The notes: a model not told the origin generated them from the letters alone. DNA of 64,000 nt from Suilimivivens aceti (GCF_025567405.1 NZ_JAOQKJ010000010.1:38184-102183); one strand, 5' to 3'. Numbered from the stretch's first letter, positions 7,435-16,938 are shown. Translations and numbers: made by a program.

Positions 7435-9438
7435 ATGAATAACGCATTGAATAACATGGAGAAAATACTTGACCATCAAATATGTGGTTTTCATCAGTAT
7501 ATATTGACATCTCCTGTACACCTGAATTATGTCAGCTGTAATCTGTGTGCAATGCTTGGGATCCAGCAAAATGAACTGTTGGATGACAGAACAGATCTTT
7601 ATGCAAAAATGGTACATCCTGCAGATCTTGAAAAGTATCTTGATTTTATCCAGAATATAATTCTGAAAGAGCAGACGTTTACAGGTGAGTACCGTCTTAT
7701 AAAAAAAGATGGTACAGTTATCTGGGTAAGAGATACCGTTACACCCGGGAGACTGGATGATGGAACACTCATCGGGCATTCTGTTTTAACAGATATCACC
7801 GATATAAAAAACAGGAATACTGATCTGGTATTTTTGAATGAAACTGTTCCTTGCGGAATTTTAAGATATACCTGTGAAAAACAGCCGAGAATTACATATA
7901 TCAATTCAAAGATGCTTGAAATCCTGCGTTTTCCAGAAGCAAAAGAGGGGGAAATTGATTATCTGGAAATGTATAAAAGCAATATCTTCCTGATGATCCC
8001 CATGGAGGAACGACGCAGATTTTCAAAATATCTGAACCGTGTTTTTTCTGCGGATGCTCCAATCGCCGGAGATATGACATTGCTTTGCTGTGATGGATAC
8101 CGTGCACATGTTTTCGGGTGGGTTACGAAGTGTGTCAATGAACATGGGGAAGCAGAGTTTCAAAGTGTTTGCATGGATATTACGGAGCGTTATCAGGCAC
8201 GGAAGGCGAATGAAAGCAAACGCTATCTGCGGGCTCTTACTGATGTTTATGATAAGATTTTTGAATTTAATTTTGATGCCGGCACCGTGAAATGCCTGTA
8301 TTGTGAAGAGACATCTTATTTTAAGAGATTTGAAAATATAGCAATGCAAATTGAGGATGCACTGGAAAAGTGGCTGATCGCATCCGTAAATATAGAACAG
8401 CAGGATATTGTGCGGCATTTTTTCAGGGATTATTGTCAAAAGAGGCTGGATGGAATTGACGGCAGACCGCCGCAAGTCATCTATAAGGCCCGTTCTACCA
8501 ATAACAGCATCAGGCAATATACGGGTATATTTATCAAAGTTGATGAATCGGTCAGTCTCTATTGCTGTCGAGAGACAAAAGAGACGGGGAATTCTGCTGC
8601 ACTGAAGGAAGAAAACAATCAGCTGAAAGAAAAAATGCGAAATTTAGTCACAAAATTTTCGGATGGCATTGCAGCTTTTGAAGTTACAGCAAAGGGTCTG
8701 GTAAAGCCGCTGTATGCAACTGAAAATGTCTGTGAATTTTTTGGCTATACGGAGGAAGAATGGCTTCCACTGATGGAATGCTTCACTCCCTTAGAAAGCT
8801 TTGTTGCATACAGCGAAGTTCCTTATGAAAAATATATGGAATTACTAAGAGCCGGGGAAGCAGAGTTTGCTTATTTTGATTATCAGTCTGAGAAAGAATG
8901 TAAGATCAAGGCAATTTGTTCCGAAAAAGAGCCAAACACAAATTTTTCCCGTTATGTTATGCTTTATTCAGTAGATGGAGGTCTGGAACCGGACAGATCG
9001 ACCTTGGCAGAGAAACGTACGGTGTCCATCCGCACCTTTGGTTACTTTGATGTGTTTGTAGGGGACACGCCTATTGCATTCCGCAACAAAAAATCCAAGG
9101 AGCTTTTTGCACTGCTTGTTGATCGTAAAGGGGGATATGTTACTTCTGAAGAGGCTGTCAGTTTTCTGTGGGAGGATGAGCCGGCAAATACGCTGACTCT
9201 TTCGAGATACCGGAAAGTTGCGCTGCGTTTGAAAAGCACACTGGAGGAATATGGAATTTCCGGTATTGTGGAAGCTGTCGATGGAAAACGACGTATTGTC
9301 ATGGATAAGGTCGAGTGTGATCTGTATAATTATCTTTCAGGGAAAGAGGAATATTCACAGCTATTTAAGGGAAGCTACCTGACGAACTATAGCTGGGGTG
9401 AAACAACGTTGGGAGAATTGATGAATGACGAAAGGTGA
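7435..9438 (+). CDS. Multi-PAS sensor/transcription regulator with C-terminal winged helix
   Basis: Predicted soluble one-component regulator of 667 residues from the ATG at 7435, behind AAAAGGAGA. A TTG 51 bases upstream also opens the frame but lacks a ribosome site. Residues about 15-120 form a PAS/PAC unit (HPADLEKYLDF, EYRLIKKDGTVIWVRD, TDITDIK) and about 130-250 a second ending in MDITERYQ. A diverged segment follows, then a short coiled coil near 400 and a third PAS-like domain to about 520. Residues about 535-650 resemble an OmpR/SARP-type winged helix (RTFGYFDVFVGDTPIAF, KSKELFALLVDRKGGYVTSE). No membrane segment or kinase domain was seen. The target is unknown; the fab/acyl-CoA genes or ara genes are candidates by position. 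Confidence 0.75.
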   Translation: MNNALNNMEKILDHQICGFHQYILTSPVHLNYVSCNLCAMLGIQQNELLDDRTDLYAKMVHPADLEKYLDFIQNIILKEQTFTGEYRLIKKDGTVIWVRDTVTPGRLDDGTLIGHSVLTDITDIKNRNTDLVFLNETVPCGILRYTCEKQPRITYINSKMLEILRFPEAKEGEIDYLEMYKSNIFLMIPMEERRRFSKYLNRVFSADAPIAGDMTLLCCDGYRAHVFGWVTKCVNEHGEAEFQSVCMDITERYQARKANESKRYLRALTDVYDKIFEFNFDAGTVKCLYCEETSYFKRFENIAMQIEDALEKWLIASVNIEQQDIVRHFFRDYCQKRLDGIDGRPPQVIYKARSTNNSIRQYTGIFIKVDESVSLYCCRETKETGNSAALKEENNQLKEKMRNLVTKFSDGIAAFEVTAKGLVKPLYATENVCEFFGYTEEEWLPLMECFTPLESFVAYSEVPYEKYMELLRAGEAEFAYFDYQSEKECKIKAICSEKEPNTNFSRYVMLYSVDGGLEPDRSTLAEKRTVSIRTFGYFDVFVGDTPIAFRNKKSKELFALLVDRKGGYVTSEEAVSFLWEDEPANTLTLSRYRKVALRLKSTLEEYGISGIVEAVDGKRRIVMDKVECDLYNYLSGKEEYSQLFKGSYLTNYSWGETTLGELMNDER

Positions 9439-10534
9439 AAGCTTTTGTGGGCAGAAGCAGCCCAAGTATTATCAGCTTATGACAGATCTGAAGGAGAAGG
9501 TGACAAAGGGCGAGATCCGCCCAGGCGATAAGCTTCCCTCTGAAAATGAACTGTCAGCGGCTTACCAGATCAGCCGTCAGACGGTCAGGAAAGCGCTGGC
9601 AGTACTTGATAGTGAAGGCTATATTTATGCCGAGCATGGCAGGGGAACATTTTGCCGGGAAAGAGTGATGCACACAGGAAATTCCAGAAATATTGCTGTT
9701 GTCACTACTTATCTGTCGGACTATATTTTTCCTCGGGTCATTCAGGGGATCGATGAGGTACTGACCAGAGAGGGATACAGTATTATCCTGAAAAATACAA
9801 AGAACTCCAGAAGCCAGGAGGCGAAGTGCCTGGAGGAGCTTTTACAGAAGGACATTGAGGGGATCATCATAGAGCCAAGCAAGAGCCATATTTACTGTCG
9901 TCATACGGAGCTTTATGGGAAGCTGGAGGAATACGGGATTCCTTATGTGTTTATCCAGGGGTGCTTTGATCAGCTCAGTGAAAAGCCAAAGGTGCTGATG
10001 GACGACTGCCTTGGTGGCTATCTGATCACGAAATATCTGATCGAGACCGGGCACAGGAATATCATTGGCGTGTTCAAGTCAGATGATATGCAGGGACAGA
10101 ACAGACACCGTGGCTATGTACAGGCGCTGCAGGAGGCCGGACTTGTCTATGATCCGGACAGGGTGATCTGGTTTTATACGGAGGACAGAAGGGTGCACCC
10201 TTATGATGGGATATGCAGGCTGGTACAGAAGCAGGCTGCCATGGACAGTGTCGTATGCTACAATGACCAGATCGCCATGAAGGTGATACAGGCACTGCAG
10301 GATATGGGAAAAAGGGTGCCGGAGGACATTTCTGTTACCGGCTACGACAATTCCTTTATGGCTGCAGGTGACGGCTTTCACCTGACGACCATTGTTCACC
10401 CGCAGGAAAAGCTGGGAGAGATGGCGGCAGAGCTTCTGCTTGATCTGATCCACCACAGGGAAGGTCTGGAGAGCGAACAGATCCTGATTGAGCCGGAGCT
10501 GGTGATCGGAAATTCCTGTCTTGACAGACGCTGA
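9425..10534 (+). CDS. araR: Arabinose-responsive repressor AraR (GntR/LacI chimera)
   Basis: Represses arabinose genes until L-arabinose binds. It is 369 residues. A GntR winged helix occupies about residues 12-85 (GDKLPSENELSAAYQISRQTVRKAL, GRGTFC). It is followed by a LacI/periplasmic-binding-protein effector domain (IIEPSKSH, VLMDDCLGGYLITKYLI, VTGYDNSFMAA, TTIVHPQEKLGEMAAELL). This GntR-LacI chimera is characteristic of Bacillus AraR. The start overlaps the preceding regulator by 14 bases, so its translation may be coupled to that gene. araA follows about 100 bases downstream, with an inverted repeat between that probably is the operator. Confidence 0.88.
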   Translation: MTKGESFCGQKQPKYYQLMTDLKEKVTKGEIRPGDKLPSENELSAAYQISRQTVRKALAVLDSEGYIYAEHGRGTFCRERVMHTGNSRNIAVVTTYLSDYIFPRVIQGIDEVLTREGYSIILKNTKNSRSQEAKCLEELLQKDIEGIIIEPSKSHIYCRHTELYGKLEEYGIPYVFIQGCFDQLSEKPKVLMDDCLGGYLITKYLIETGHRNIIGVFKSDDMQGQNRHRGYVQALQEAGLVYDPDRVIWFYTEDRRVHPYDGICRLVQKQAAMDSVVCYNDQIAMKVIQALQDMGKRVPEDISVTGYDNSFMAAGDGFHLTTIVHPQEKLGEMAAELLLDLIHHREGLESEQILIEPELVIGNSCLDRR

Positions 10535-10558
10535 CAAGGATGGCGGCGGCGAAAAAAC

Positions 10559-10584
10559 AACTTGTAAAGATAAGCATACAAGTT
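10559..10584. promoter_or_regulatory. Candidate AraR operator
   Basis: A perfect 8-base inverted repeat, AACTTGTA at 10559-10566 and TACAAGTT at 10577-10584, with a 10-base spacer. The ACTTGT/ACAAGT half sites resemble AraR operator arms known in Firmicutes, but the spacing is wider than in the Bacillus sites. It overlaps a weak promoter-like pair (TTGTAA and TATACC, 16 apart) upstream of araA, which suits repression. Confidence 0.6.
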
Positions 10585-10639
10585 ATACCATTACAGTATA
10601 AAAGACGATTATTTCATGTATTGTAAGGAGGTATCTTGT

Positions 10640-12136
10640 ATGTTACAGAAAAAGAATTATGTATTTTGGTTTTGCACCGGTTCCCAGGATCTTTATGGAG
10701 AGGAGTGCCTTGCAAAGGTAGCAGAGCATTCCCATAAGATCGTAGATGCACTGAATGCATCCGGACTTCTTCCCTATGAGGTGGTCTGGAAGCCTACGCT
10801 GATCACTAATGAACTGATCCGCAGAACCTTTAATGAGGCAAATCTTGATGAAAGCTGTGCCGGTGTGATCACATGGATGCATACCTTTTCACCGGCAAAA
10901 TCCTGGATCCTGGGTCTGCAGGAGTATCGTAAGCCCCTGCTGCATTTCCATACCCAGTTCAATGAAGAAATTCCCTATGACAGCATTGATATGGACTTTA
11001 TGAACGAAAACCAGTCTGCCCACGGTGACAGGGAATATGGTCATATTGTCAGCAGAATGCGGATCGAGAGAAAGGTAGTTGTTGGCCACTGGTCTGATCC
11101 TGTGGTAGTCGGCAGAATCGCATCCTTTATGAGAACAGCGGTAGGTATCGTGGAGAGCAGCCATATCCGTGTCATGCGTGTGGCAGACAATATGAGAAAT
11201 GTAGCGGTTACCGAAGGTGACAAGGTAGAAGCACAGATCAAATTTGGCTGGGAAGTAGATGCATACCCTGTAAATGAGATCGCAGAAAGTGTGGATGCGG
11301 TTTCTGCTTCTGATGTCAATGCGCTGGTGGATGAGTATTATGAGAAATACAATATTCTTCTGGAGGGAAGAGATCCGGAGGAATTTAAGAAGCATGTGGC
11401 TGTCCAGGCACAGATCGAGATCGGTTTTGAGCGTTTCCTGGAGGAAAAGAACTATCAGGCGATCGTAACGCACTTTGGTGATCTTGGGAAATTGAAGCAG
11501 CTTCCCGGACTTGCCATCCAGAGACTGATGGAAAAGGGCTATGGCTTTGGTGCAGAGGGTGACTGGAAGGTGGCAGCCATGGTCAGACTGATGAAGATCA
11601 TGACCGGTGACATGAAGAATCCGAAGGGAACTTCCATGCTGGAAGACTATACCTACAATCTGGTGAAGGGAAAGGAAGGCATTTTGGAAGCCCATATGCT
11701 GGAGATCTGCCCTTCTATCGCAGATGGCCCTATCAGTATCAAGTGTCAGCCCTTAAGCATGGGTGACAGAGAGGATCCGGCAAGACTGGTATTTACCTCC
11801 AAAGAAGGAAGCGGTATAGCAGTATCCCTTATAGATCTCGGCAACCGGTTCCGTATGATCATCAATGATGTAGACTGCAAGAAGGTAGAAAAGCCCATGC
11901 CAAAGCTTCCCGTTGCGACCAATTTCTGGACACCACAGCCGGATATGTATACCGGAGCAGAAGCGTGGATCCTGGCTGGCGGCGCCCACCATACAGCATT
12001 CACCTATGACCTGACAGCAGAGCAGATGGGTGATTTTGCAGCTGCTATGGGTGTAGAGGCTGTTTATATTGACAAGGACACAAAAATCCGTGATTTTAAG
12101 AGAGATTTGATGCTCGGAGAGGTGTTTTACCGCTAA
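10640..12136 (+). CDS. araA: L-arabinose isomerase AraA
   Basis: Interconverts L-arabinose and L-ribulose, the first step of arabinose use. It is 498 residues, matching the family length of about 500. The start at 10640 has AAGGAGGT 7 bases upstream; the in-frame ATG at 10616 has no ribosome site. It begins YVFWFCTGSQDLYGEE, and contains THFGDLGKLKQLPGLA, GYGFGAEGDWKVAAM and the terminal metal-binding GGAHHTAFT. It heads the araA-araB-araD catabolic group and is probably repressed by the adjacent AraR. Confidence 0.97.
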   Translation: MLQKKNYVFWFCTGSQDLYGEECLAKVAEHSHKIVDALNASGLLPYEVVWKPTLITNELIRRTFNEANLDESCAGVITWMHTFSPAKSWILGLQEYRKPLLHFHTQFNEEIPYDSIDMDFMNENQSAHGDREYGHIVSRMRIERKVVVGHWSDPVVVGRIASFMRTAVGIVESSHIRVMRVADNMRNVAVTEGDKVEAQIKFGWEVDAYPVNEIAESVDAVSASDVNALVDEYYEKYNILLEGRDPEEFKKHVAVQAQIEIGFERFLEEKNYQAIVTHFGDLGKLKQLPGLAIQRLMEKGYGFGAEGDWKVAAMVRLMKIMTGDMKNPKGTSMLEDYTYNLVKGKEGILEAHMLEICPSIADGPISIKCQPLSMGDREDPARLVFTSKEGSGIAVSLIDLGNRFRMIINDVDCKKVEKPMPKLPVATNFWTPQPDMYTGAEAWILAGGAHHTAFTYDLTAEQMGDFAAAMGVEAVYIDKDTKIRDFKRDLMLGEVFYR

Positions 12137-12183
12137 ATTTTGTGGTATGGTAATAAGAGAAGCAAAAGGAGGTTACTTGCGAA

Positions 12184-13779
12184 ATGGAAGCAAAAAAATT
12201 AATTGAAGAGGGAAAATCTTTCCTCGGAATAGAATTTGGTTCTACCAGGATCAAAGCAGTTGTGATTGATGAGGAAGGAAAGCCCCTTGCCAGTGGAAGC
12301 CATGAGTGGGAGAACCGCTTTGATAATGGGATCTGGACCTATACCCTTGAGGATATCTGGGGCGGGCTTCAGGACTGCTATCAGGATCTTCTGAAGGATA
12401 TTGACAAAACCTACGGCGTTTCTGTCAGTAGATTTGAGGGCATCGGATTTTCAGCCATGATGCACGGCTATCTGGCATTTGATGCAAAGGATGAGCTGCT
12501 GGTACCGTTCCGTACCTGGAGAAATACCATTACAGAGGAAGCGGCAGAGAAGCTGACAAAGGAATTCTCCTTTAATATTCCACAGAGATGGAGTATTGCC
12601 CATCTGTATCAGGCGATCCTGAATCAGGAAGCACATGTAAAGGATATCGCATTTTTGACCACACTGGCAGGCTATGTGCATTATAAGCTGACAGGGGAAA
12701 AGGTGCTTGGTGTGGGTGATGCATCCGGTATGTTTCCGATTGACAGCACCACCGGCACCTATGATGCGGAAATGGTGGATAAGTTTGATAAACTCATCGC
12801 ATCCTGTGGATTTTCCTGGAAACTGACAGAGATCCTGCCGGGTGTCCTGACAGCCGGAGAAAAGGCTGGCGTCCTGACAAAGGAGGGAGCAGCACTTCTG
12901 GATGTCAGCGGCAGACTGGAGGCGGGAATTCCGCTCTGTCCTCCGGAGGGAGATGCAGGAACCGGTATGGCAGCAACCAACAGTGTCGGGGTCAGAACCG
13001 GTAATGTATCTGCAGGAACCAGTATCTTTGCCATGATCGTACTGGAAAAGGCTCTGTCTTCTGTTTATCCGCAGATTGATATGGTAACTACACCGGATGG
13101 GGCACCCGTTGCCATGGTACACTGCAACAACTGTACCTCTGATATCAACGCATGGGTCAATATTTTTGATGAATTTGCAGAGAGCATTGGCCACAAGGTA
13201 GACAAGAATACCTTATATACTACTTTATTTGAGAAAGCACTGGAAGGAGATGCAGACTGCGGCGGTCTTGTTTCCTACAATTACTTCTCAGGAGAACCGG
13301 TTACCGGCTTTGAAGAAGGGGCTCCTCTCTTTATGAGAAAGGCTGAGGATCACTTTACCCTGGCAAACTTTATGAGAACCCATATTTATTCTTCCCTGGC
13401 AGCATTAAAATCAGGACTTGATCTGCTGTTTGAGAAGGAGGATGTGAAGGTTGACAGGATGTTTGGCCACGGCGGTCTGTTTAAGACCAAAGAAGTCGGA
13501 CAGAGGATCGCGGCAGCAGCCATGAATACACCAGTTTCTGTCATGGAGACAGCAGGAGAAGGCGGTGCATGGGGAATCGCTCTCCTTGCAGCTTATATGC
13601 AGGAAAAGGAGCAGAACGAAGAGCTGCAGGCATTTCTAAACAGAGTGGTCTTTGCCGGAGAAAGCGGCAGCAGTATTTCACCGGATCCTGCTGAGGTGAA
13701 GGGCTTTGAAAGCTTCATGGAGCGTTATATGAAGGGGCTTTCCGCAGAGAGAGCAGCTGTAGAGGCATTGAAGGGCTGA
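12184..13779 (+). CDS. araB: FGGY-family sugar kinase, probable L-ribulokinase AraB
   Basis: Phosphorylates L-ribulose (or a related ketopentose) at O5. It is 531 residues behind AAAAGGAGG. The phosphate-1 loop GIEFGSTRIKAVVIDEEG opens the protein, and GDASGMFPID, VSAGTSIFAM and the C-terminal GEGGAWGIALLAAY belong to the FGGY fold. Family sequence alone could also suggest xylulokinase. Its place between araA and araD makes ribulokinase the better reading; Bacillus AraB is slightly longer. Confidence 0.85.
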   Translation: MEAKKLIEEGKSFLGIEFGSTRIKAVVIDEEGKPLASGSHEWENRFDNGIWTYTLEDIWGGLQDCYQDLLKDIDKTYGVSVSRFEGIGFSAMMHGYLAFDAKDELLVPFRTWRNTITEEAAEKLTKEFSFNIPQRWSIAHLYQAILNQEAHVKDIAFLTTLAGYVHYKLTGEKVLGVGDASGMFPIDSTTGTYDAEMVDKFDKLIASCGFSWKLTEILPGVLTAGEKAGVLTKEGAALLDVSGRLEAGIPLCPPEGDAGTGMAATNSVGVRTGNVSAGTSIFAMIVLEKALSSVYPQIDMVTTPDGAPVAMVHCNNCTSDINAWVNIFDEFAESIGHKVDKNTLYTTLFEKALEGDADCGGLVSYNYFSGEPVTGFEEGAPLFMRKAEDHFTLANFMRTHIYSSLAALKSGLDLLFEKEDVKVDRMFGHGGLFKTKEVGQRIAAAAMNTPVSVMETAGEGGAWGIALLAAYMQEKEQNEELQAFLNRVVFAGESGSSISPDPAEVKGFESFMERYMKGLSAERAAVEALKG

Positions 13780-13835
13780 GCTGTTTCAGGGCAGTCGGCT
13801 CTGCAGAGGAAAAGAAGAATCCGGAGGACAGAAGA

Positions 13836-14531
13836 ATGTTAGAAGATTTAAAGCAAAAAGTATACGAAGCGAATATGCTGCTTCCAAAGTATGGACTGGT
13901 TACCTTTACCTGGGGAAATGTCAGCGCCATTGATACCGAGAGCGGATTGTTTGTCATCAAGCCAAGCGGTGTGGATTATGAGAAGATGACACCGGCTGAT
14001 ATGGTTGTCATGGATCTGCAGGGAAATAAAGTAGAAGGAGATTTGAGGCCTTCATCAGATACTCCTACCCATCTGGAGCTATATAAGGCATTCCCGGAGA
14101 TCGGAGGGATCGTACATACTCACTCTTCCTATGCGACAAGCTGGGCGCAGGCAGGCAGAAGTATTCCCTGCTATGGAACGACCCATGCAGATTATATTTA
14201 CGGCGAGGTTCCGTGTCTGCGCTGCCTGACAAAGGAAGAGATCGATGAGGCTTATGAAGAGAATACCGGTCATCTGATCGTCAATGAATTCCAGAGAATG
14301 AATAAGGAGATCATGGCAGTACCGGCAGTTCTGTGCAAGAACCATGGTCCCTTTGCCTTCGGTAAGGATGCCATGGATGCGGTACATAACGCAGTTGTTC
14401 TTGAAGAGGTTGCCAAGATGGCGTACCGGACAGAAACCATCAATCCTAAGGTTGCACCGGCACCGCAGGAGCTGCAGGATAAGCACTATTACAGAAAGCA
14501 TGGTGCAAATGCCTATTACGGGCAGAACTAG
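13836..14531 (+). CDS. araD: L-ribulose-5-phosphate 4-epimerase AraD
   Basis: Converts L-ribulose-5-P to D-xylulose-5-P, delivering arabinose carbon to the pentose phosphate pathway. It is 231 residues with the class II aldolase/epimerase fold. It shows FTWGNVSAID, KPSGVDYEKM, the zinc-binding HTHSSYATSWAQAG and NHGPFAFG. GGAGGA precedes the start by 9 bases. It closes the ara group; no clear terminator was seen after it. Confidence 0.96.
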   Translation: MLEDLKQKVYEANMLLPKYGLVTFTWGNVSAIDTESGLFVIKPSGVDYEKMTPADMVVMDLQGNKVEGDLRPSSDTPTHLELYKAFPEIGGIVHTHSSYATSWAQAGRSIPCYGTTHADYIYGEVPCLRCLTKEEIDEAYEENTGHLIVNEFQRMNKEIMAVPAVLCKNHGPFAFGKDAMDAVHNAVVLEEVAKMAYRTETINPKVAPAPQELQDKHYYRKHGANAYYGQN

Positions 14532-14644
14532 GAACTTACTGTTTGACCGGGGAGATGATACAGGAATAAGAATCTTGTCAGCTGTTGCCTCTGTAAAGAA
14601 AATGTTAAAAAATAGTCTGAATAATTAAAATTCTGTAAATCCGC

Positions 14645-14673
14645 TTAATGTGAGCAATTTCTTATGTTATACT
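14645..14673 (+). promoter_or_regulatory. Promoter for the DUF1538/PII pair
   Basis: TTAATG at 14645-14650, a 17-base spacer and TATACT at 14668-14673 with an extended TG at 14665-14666. It lies in the 188-base gap after araD. The rest of that gap shows no gene, and transcription would leave a leader of about 40 bases. Confidence 0.6.
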
Positions 14674-14719
14674 GAAAATCAACAAAGGAAAGAGCATAAC
14701 AGAAAGGCGACGATTATTA

Positions 14720-16252
14720 TTGAGAATTAACAGATCGAAATTCAAAGAAAAATTTGTAGAAACCCTAAAGGCAGTATTTCCTATCATAGCGATTGTACTT
14801 CTGCTTTGCTTTACCATTGCGCCGATCTCACCAAGTATTGTGATGGCGTTTCTTATAGGCGGAGTGCTTCTGATCGTGGGAATGCTGCTTTTTTCTATTG
14901 GTGTGGATCTTTCCATGACACCTATGGGAGAGAGGGTTGGAACAACAATGACAAAGAGTAAAAAGCTGAGCATTGTGATTCTGGTTGGCTTTATCATGGG
15001 ATTTGTGATAACGCTTTCAGAACCGGATCTGCAGGTGCTGGCACAGCAGGTTCCTTCTGTTCCCAATATAGTACTGATCCTGGCGGTAGCGGCAGGGGTC
15101 GGCTTCTTTCTGGTAGCAGCATTGCTCCGTATGCTGCTTTCTATTTCACTTCCTAAAATGCTGGTGATCTGTTATCTGATCGTTTTTGGTCTGGCGTTGT
15201 TTGTACCGGCAGATTTTCTGTCAGTTGCTTTCGACTCCGGAGGTGTGACGACAGGACCTATGACAGTTCCCTTTATTATGGCTCTTGGTATTGGTATCAG
15301 TGCGATCCGAAGTGATAAGCATGCCTCAGATGACAGCTTTGGCCTGGTGGCACTCTGTTCTGTCGGACCGATCATCGCTGTATTGATCCTTGGACTTATT
15401 TATCATCCGGACAGTATGGATTATGTACCGCAGGCTATTCCGGAAATCCAGGACTCTGTAGCGCTCTGGCATATGTTCGCGACAGAAATTCCGGAGTATA
15501 TGAAAGAAATGGTGGTCTCTCTTCTGCCGATCATTGTTTTCTTTGGCATTTTTCAGCTGATCGCAAGGGATATCAAGAAAAAGACTCTGATCAAGATCGG
15601 GATTGGTCTTGTTTATACATATGTAGGTCTGGTATTGTTTTTAACAGGAGTCAATGTAGGATTTATGCCGGCCGGCAATTATCTGGGACAGGTGATCGCA
15701 GGACTGCCCTACCGGTTTATTATCGTACCGATCGGTATGATCATCGGTTATTTCATTGTACAGGCGGAGCCGGCAGTATTTGTCCTGACCAAACAGGTAG
15801 AGGAGCTGACGGATGGGGCAATTTCGGCAGGAGCCATGGGAACCAGTCTTTCTGTTGGTGTGTCAGTTTCCATAGGCCTCGCAATGATCCGGGTACTGAC
15901 AGGGATTTCTATTATGTGGTTTCTCATTCCCGGTTATGCCGTAGCATTGATACTGACCTTTTTTGTACCGAAGATCTTTACAGCGATTGCCTTTGACTCC
16001 GGTGGTGTGGCAAGCGGACCTATGACGGCAACCTTCCTGCTGCCCTTTGCCATGGGTGCCTGCAGCAGTGTGGGTGGTAATATCATTACGGACGCCTTTG
16101 GTGTAGTGGCCATGGTAGCCATGACACCGCTGATCACGATCCAGATCCTTGGTGTGATCTACAGAATTAAGGCAGAGAATCTGAAGAAGCATGCAGCAGG
16201 TATGGCAGCGACACTGGAAGCCTATGGAGATATGGAGATTATTGAATTATGA
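14720..16252 (+). CDS. DUF1538 integral membrane protein, internally duplicated
   Basis: Polytopic membrane protein of 510 residues and unknown function. It starts at TTG 14720 (AGAAAGG upstream, no nearby ATG). Two homologous halves each carry a hydrophobic bundle and a conserved glycine-rich loop: AFDSGGVTTGPMTVPFIM near residue 172 and AFDSGGVASGPMTATFLL near 420. The duplicated layout with re-entrant-looking loops suits a transporter or channel, which is inference. Its stop overlaps the start of a PII-like protein (ATGA), the arrangement seen when a PII protein gates a membrane partner, as GlnK does AmtB. Confidence 0.8.
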   Translation: MRINRSKFKEKFVETLKAVFPIIAIVLLLCFTIAPISPSIVMAFLIGGVLLIVGMLLFSIGVDLSMTPMGERVGTTMTKSKKLSIVILVGFIMGFVITLSEPDLQVLAQQVPSVPNIVLILAVAAGVGFFLVAALLRMLLSISLPKMLVICYLIVFGLALFVPADFLSVAFDSGGVTTGPMTVPFIMALGIGISAIRSDKHASDDSFGLVALCSVGPIIAVLILGLIYHPDSMDYVPQAIPEIQDSVALWHMFATEIPEYMKEMVVSLLPIIVFFGIFQLIARDIKKKTLIKIGIGLVYTYVGLVLFLTGVNVGFMPAGNYLGQVIAGLPYRFIIVPIGMIIGYFIVQAEPAVFVLTKQVEELTDGAISAGAMGTSLSVGVSVSIGLAMIRVLTGISIMWFLIPGYAVALILTFFVPKIFTAIAFDSGGVASGPMTATFLLPFAMGACSSVGGNIITDAFGVVAMVAMTPLITIQILGVIYRIKAENLKKHAAGMAATLEAYGDMEIIEL

Positions 16253-16926
16253 GTAAACTAAATCTGATGACAACGATCGTGGACAGGAACCAGGTCAGAA
16301 AATACCTTCATCTTTATGAGGAGGAGGGGCAGCAGATCATGCTTGTCACCCTGGGAGATGGAACTGCCTCAGGAGATGTGCTTGATTATCTGGGACTGGA
16401 AGCGACAGAAAAGGCAGTGATCTTTTCTGTACTGACAGATGAGAATTTTTATAAGACGAAGAAGAGTCTGCAGAAAAAGCTGCAGATCGATGCACCGGGA
16501 GGCGGTATTGCCTTTATCGTGCCCTTCAGCAGTATCGGGGGGAAGAAAGCACTACAGTTTTTCACAGTGGGTCAGGATTTTCAGAAAGAGGAGGAATCAG
16601 CCTTGAAGGATACTACATATGAACTTGTGATTGTGATCGCCAATCAGGGATATATTGAAATGGTTATGGACGCAGCAAGAGGAGCCGGAGCTTATGGCGG
16701 CACGGTGATCCATGCCAAGGGCACCGGTATGGAGCAGGCCGAGAAATTTATGGGCGTGTCTCTGGCGGCCGAGAAGGAAATGATCTTTATCGTGGCAAAG
16801 AAGGAGCAGAAGAATGATATCATGAAGGCTGTGATGGAACAGGCAGGACTGGATACCAAGGCAAAATCCATCGTATTTTCCCTGCCTGTTACTGATACCG
16901 CAGGCCTGCGACTGCTGGAGGATTAA
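16249..16926 (+). CDS. Tandem PII-like signalling protein
   Basis: Cytosolic protein of 225 residues that reads as two PII-like ferredoxin folds in one chain. The first covers about residues 1-105 (MTTIVDRNQVRKYLHLYEEEG, VLTDENFYKTKKSLQKKL). The second covers about 118-225 (LVIVIANQGYIEMVMDAARGAGAYGGTVIHAKG, FIVAKKEQKNDIMKAVMEQAG). GAYGGTVIHAKG resembles the PII T-loop/nucleotide region. ATGA overlap with the DUF1538 gene implies coupled translation and probably a physical complex. The bound effector is unknown; no canonical uridylylation tyrosine can be assigned. Confidence 0.82.
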   Translation: MSKLNLMTTIVDRNQVRKYLHLYEEEGQQIMLVTLGDGTASGDVLDYLGLEATEKAVIFSVLTDENFYKTKKSLQKKLQIDAPGGGIAFIVPFSSIGGKKALQFFTVGQDFQKEEESALKDTTYELVIVIANQGYIEMVMDAARGAGAYGGTVIHAKGTGMEQAEKFMGVSLAAEKEMIFIVAKKEQKNDIMKAVMEQAGLDTKAKSIVFSLPVTDTAGLRLLED

Positions 16927-16938
16927 ACAGCTCAGACA

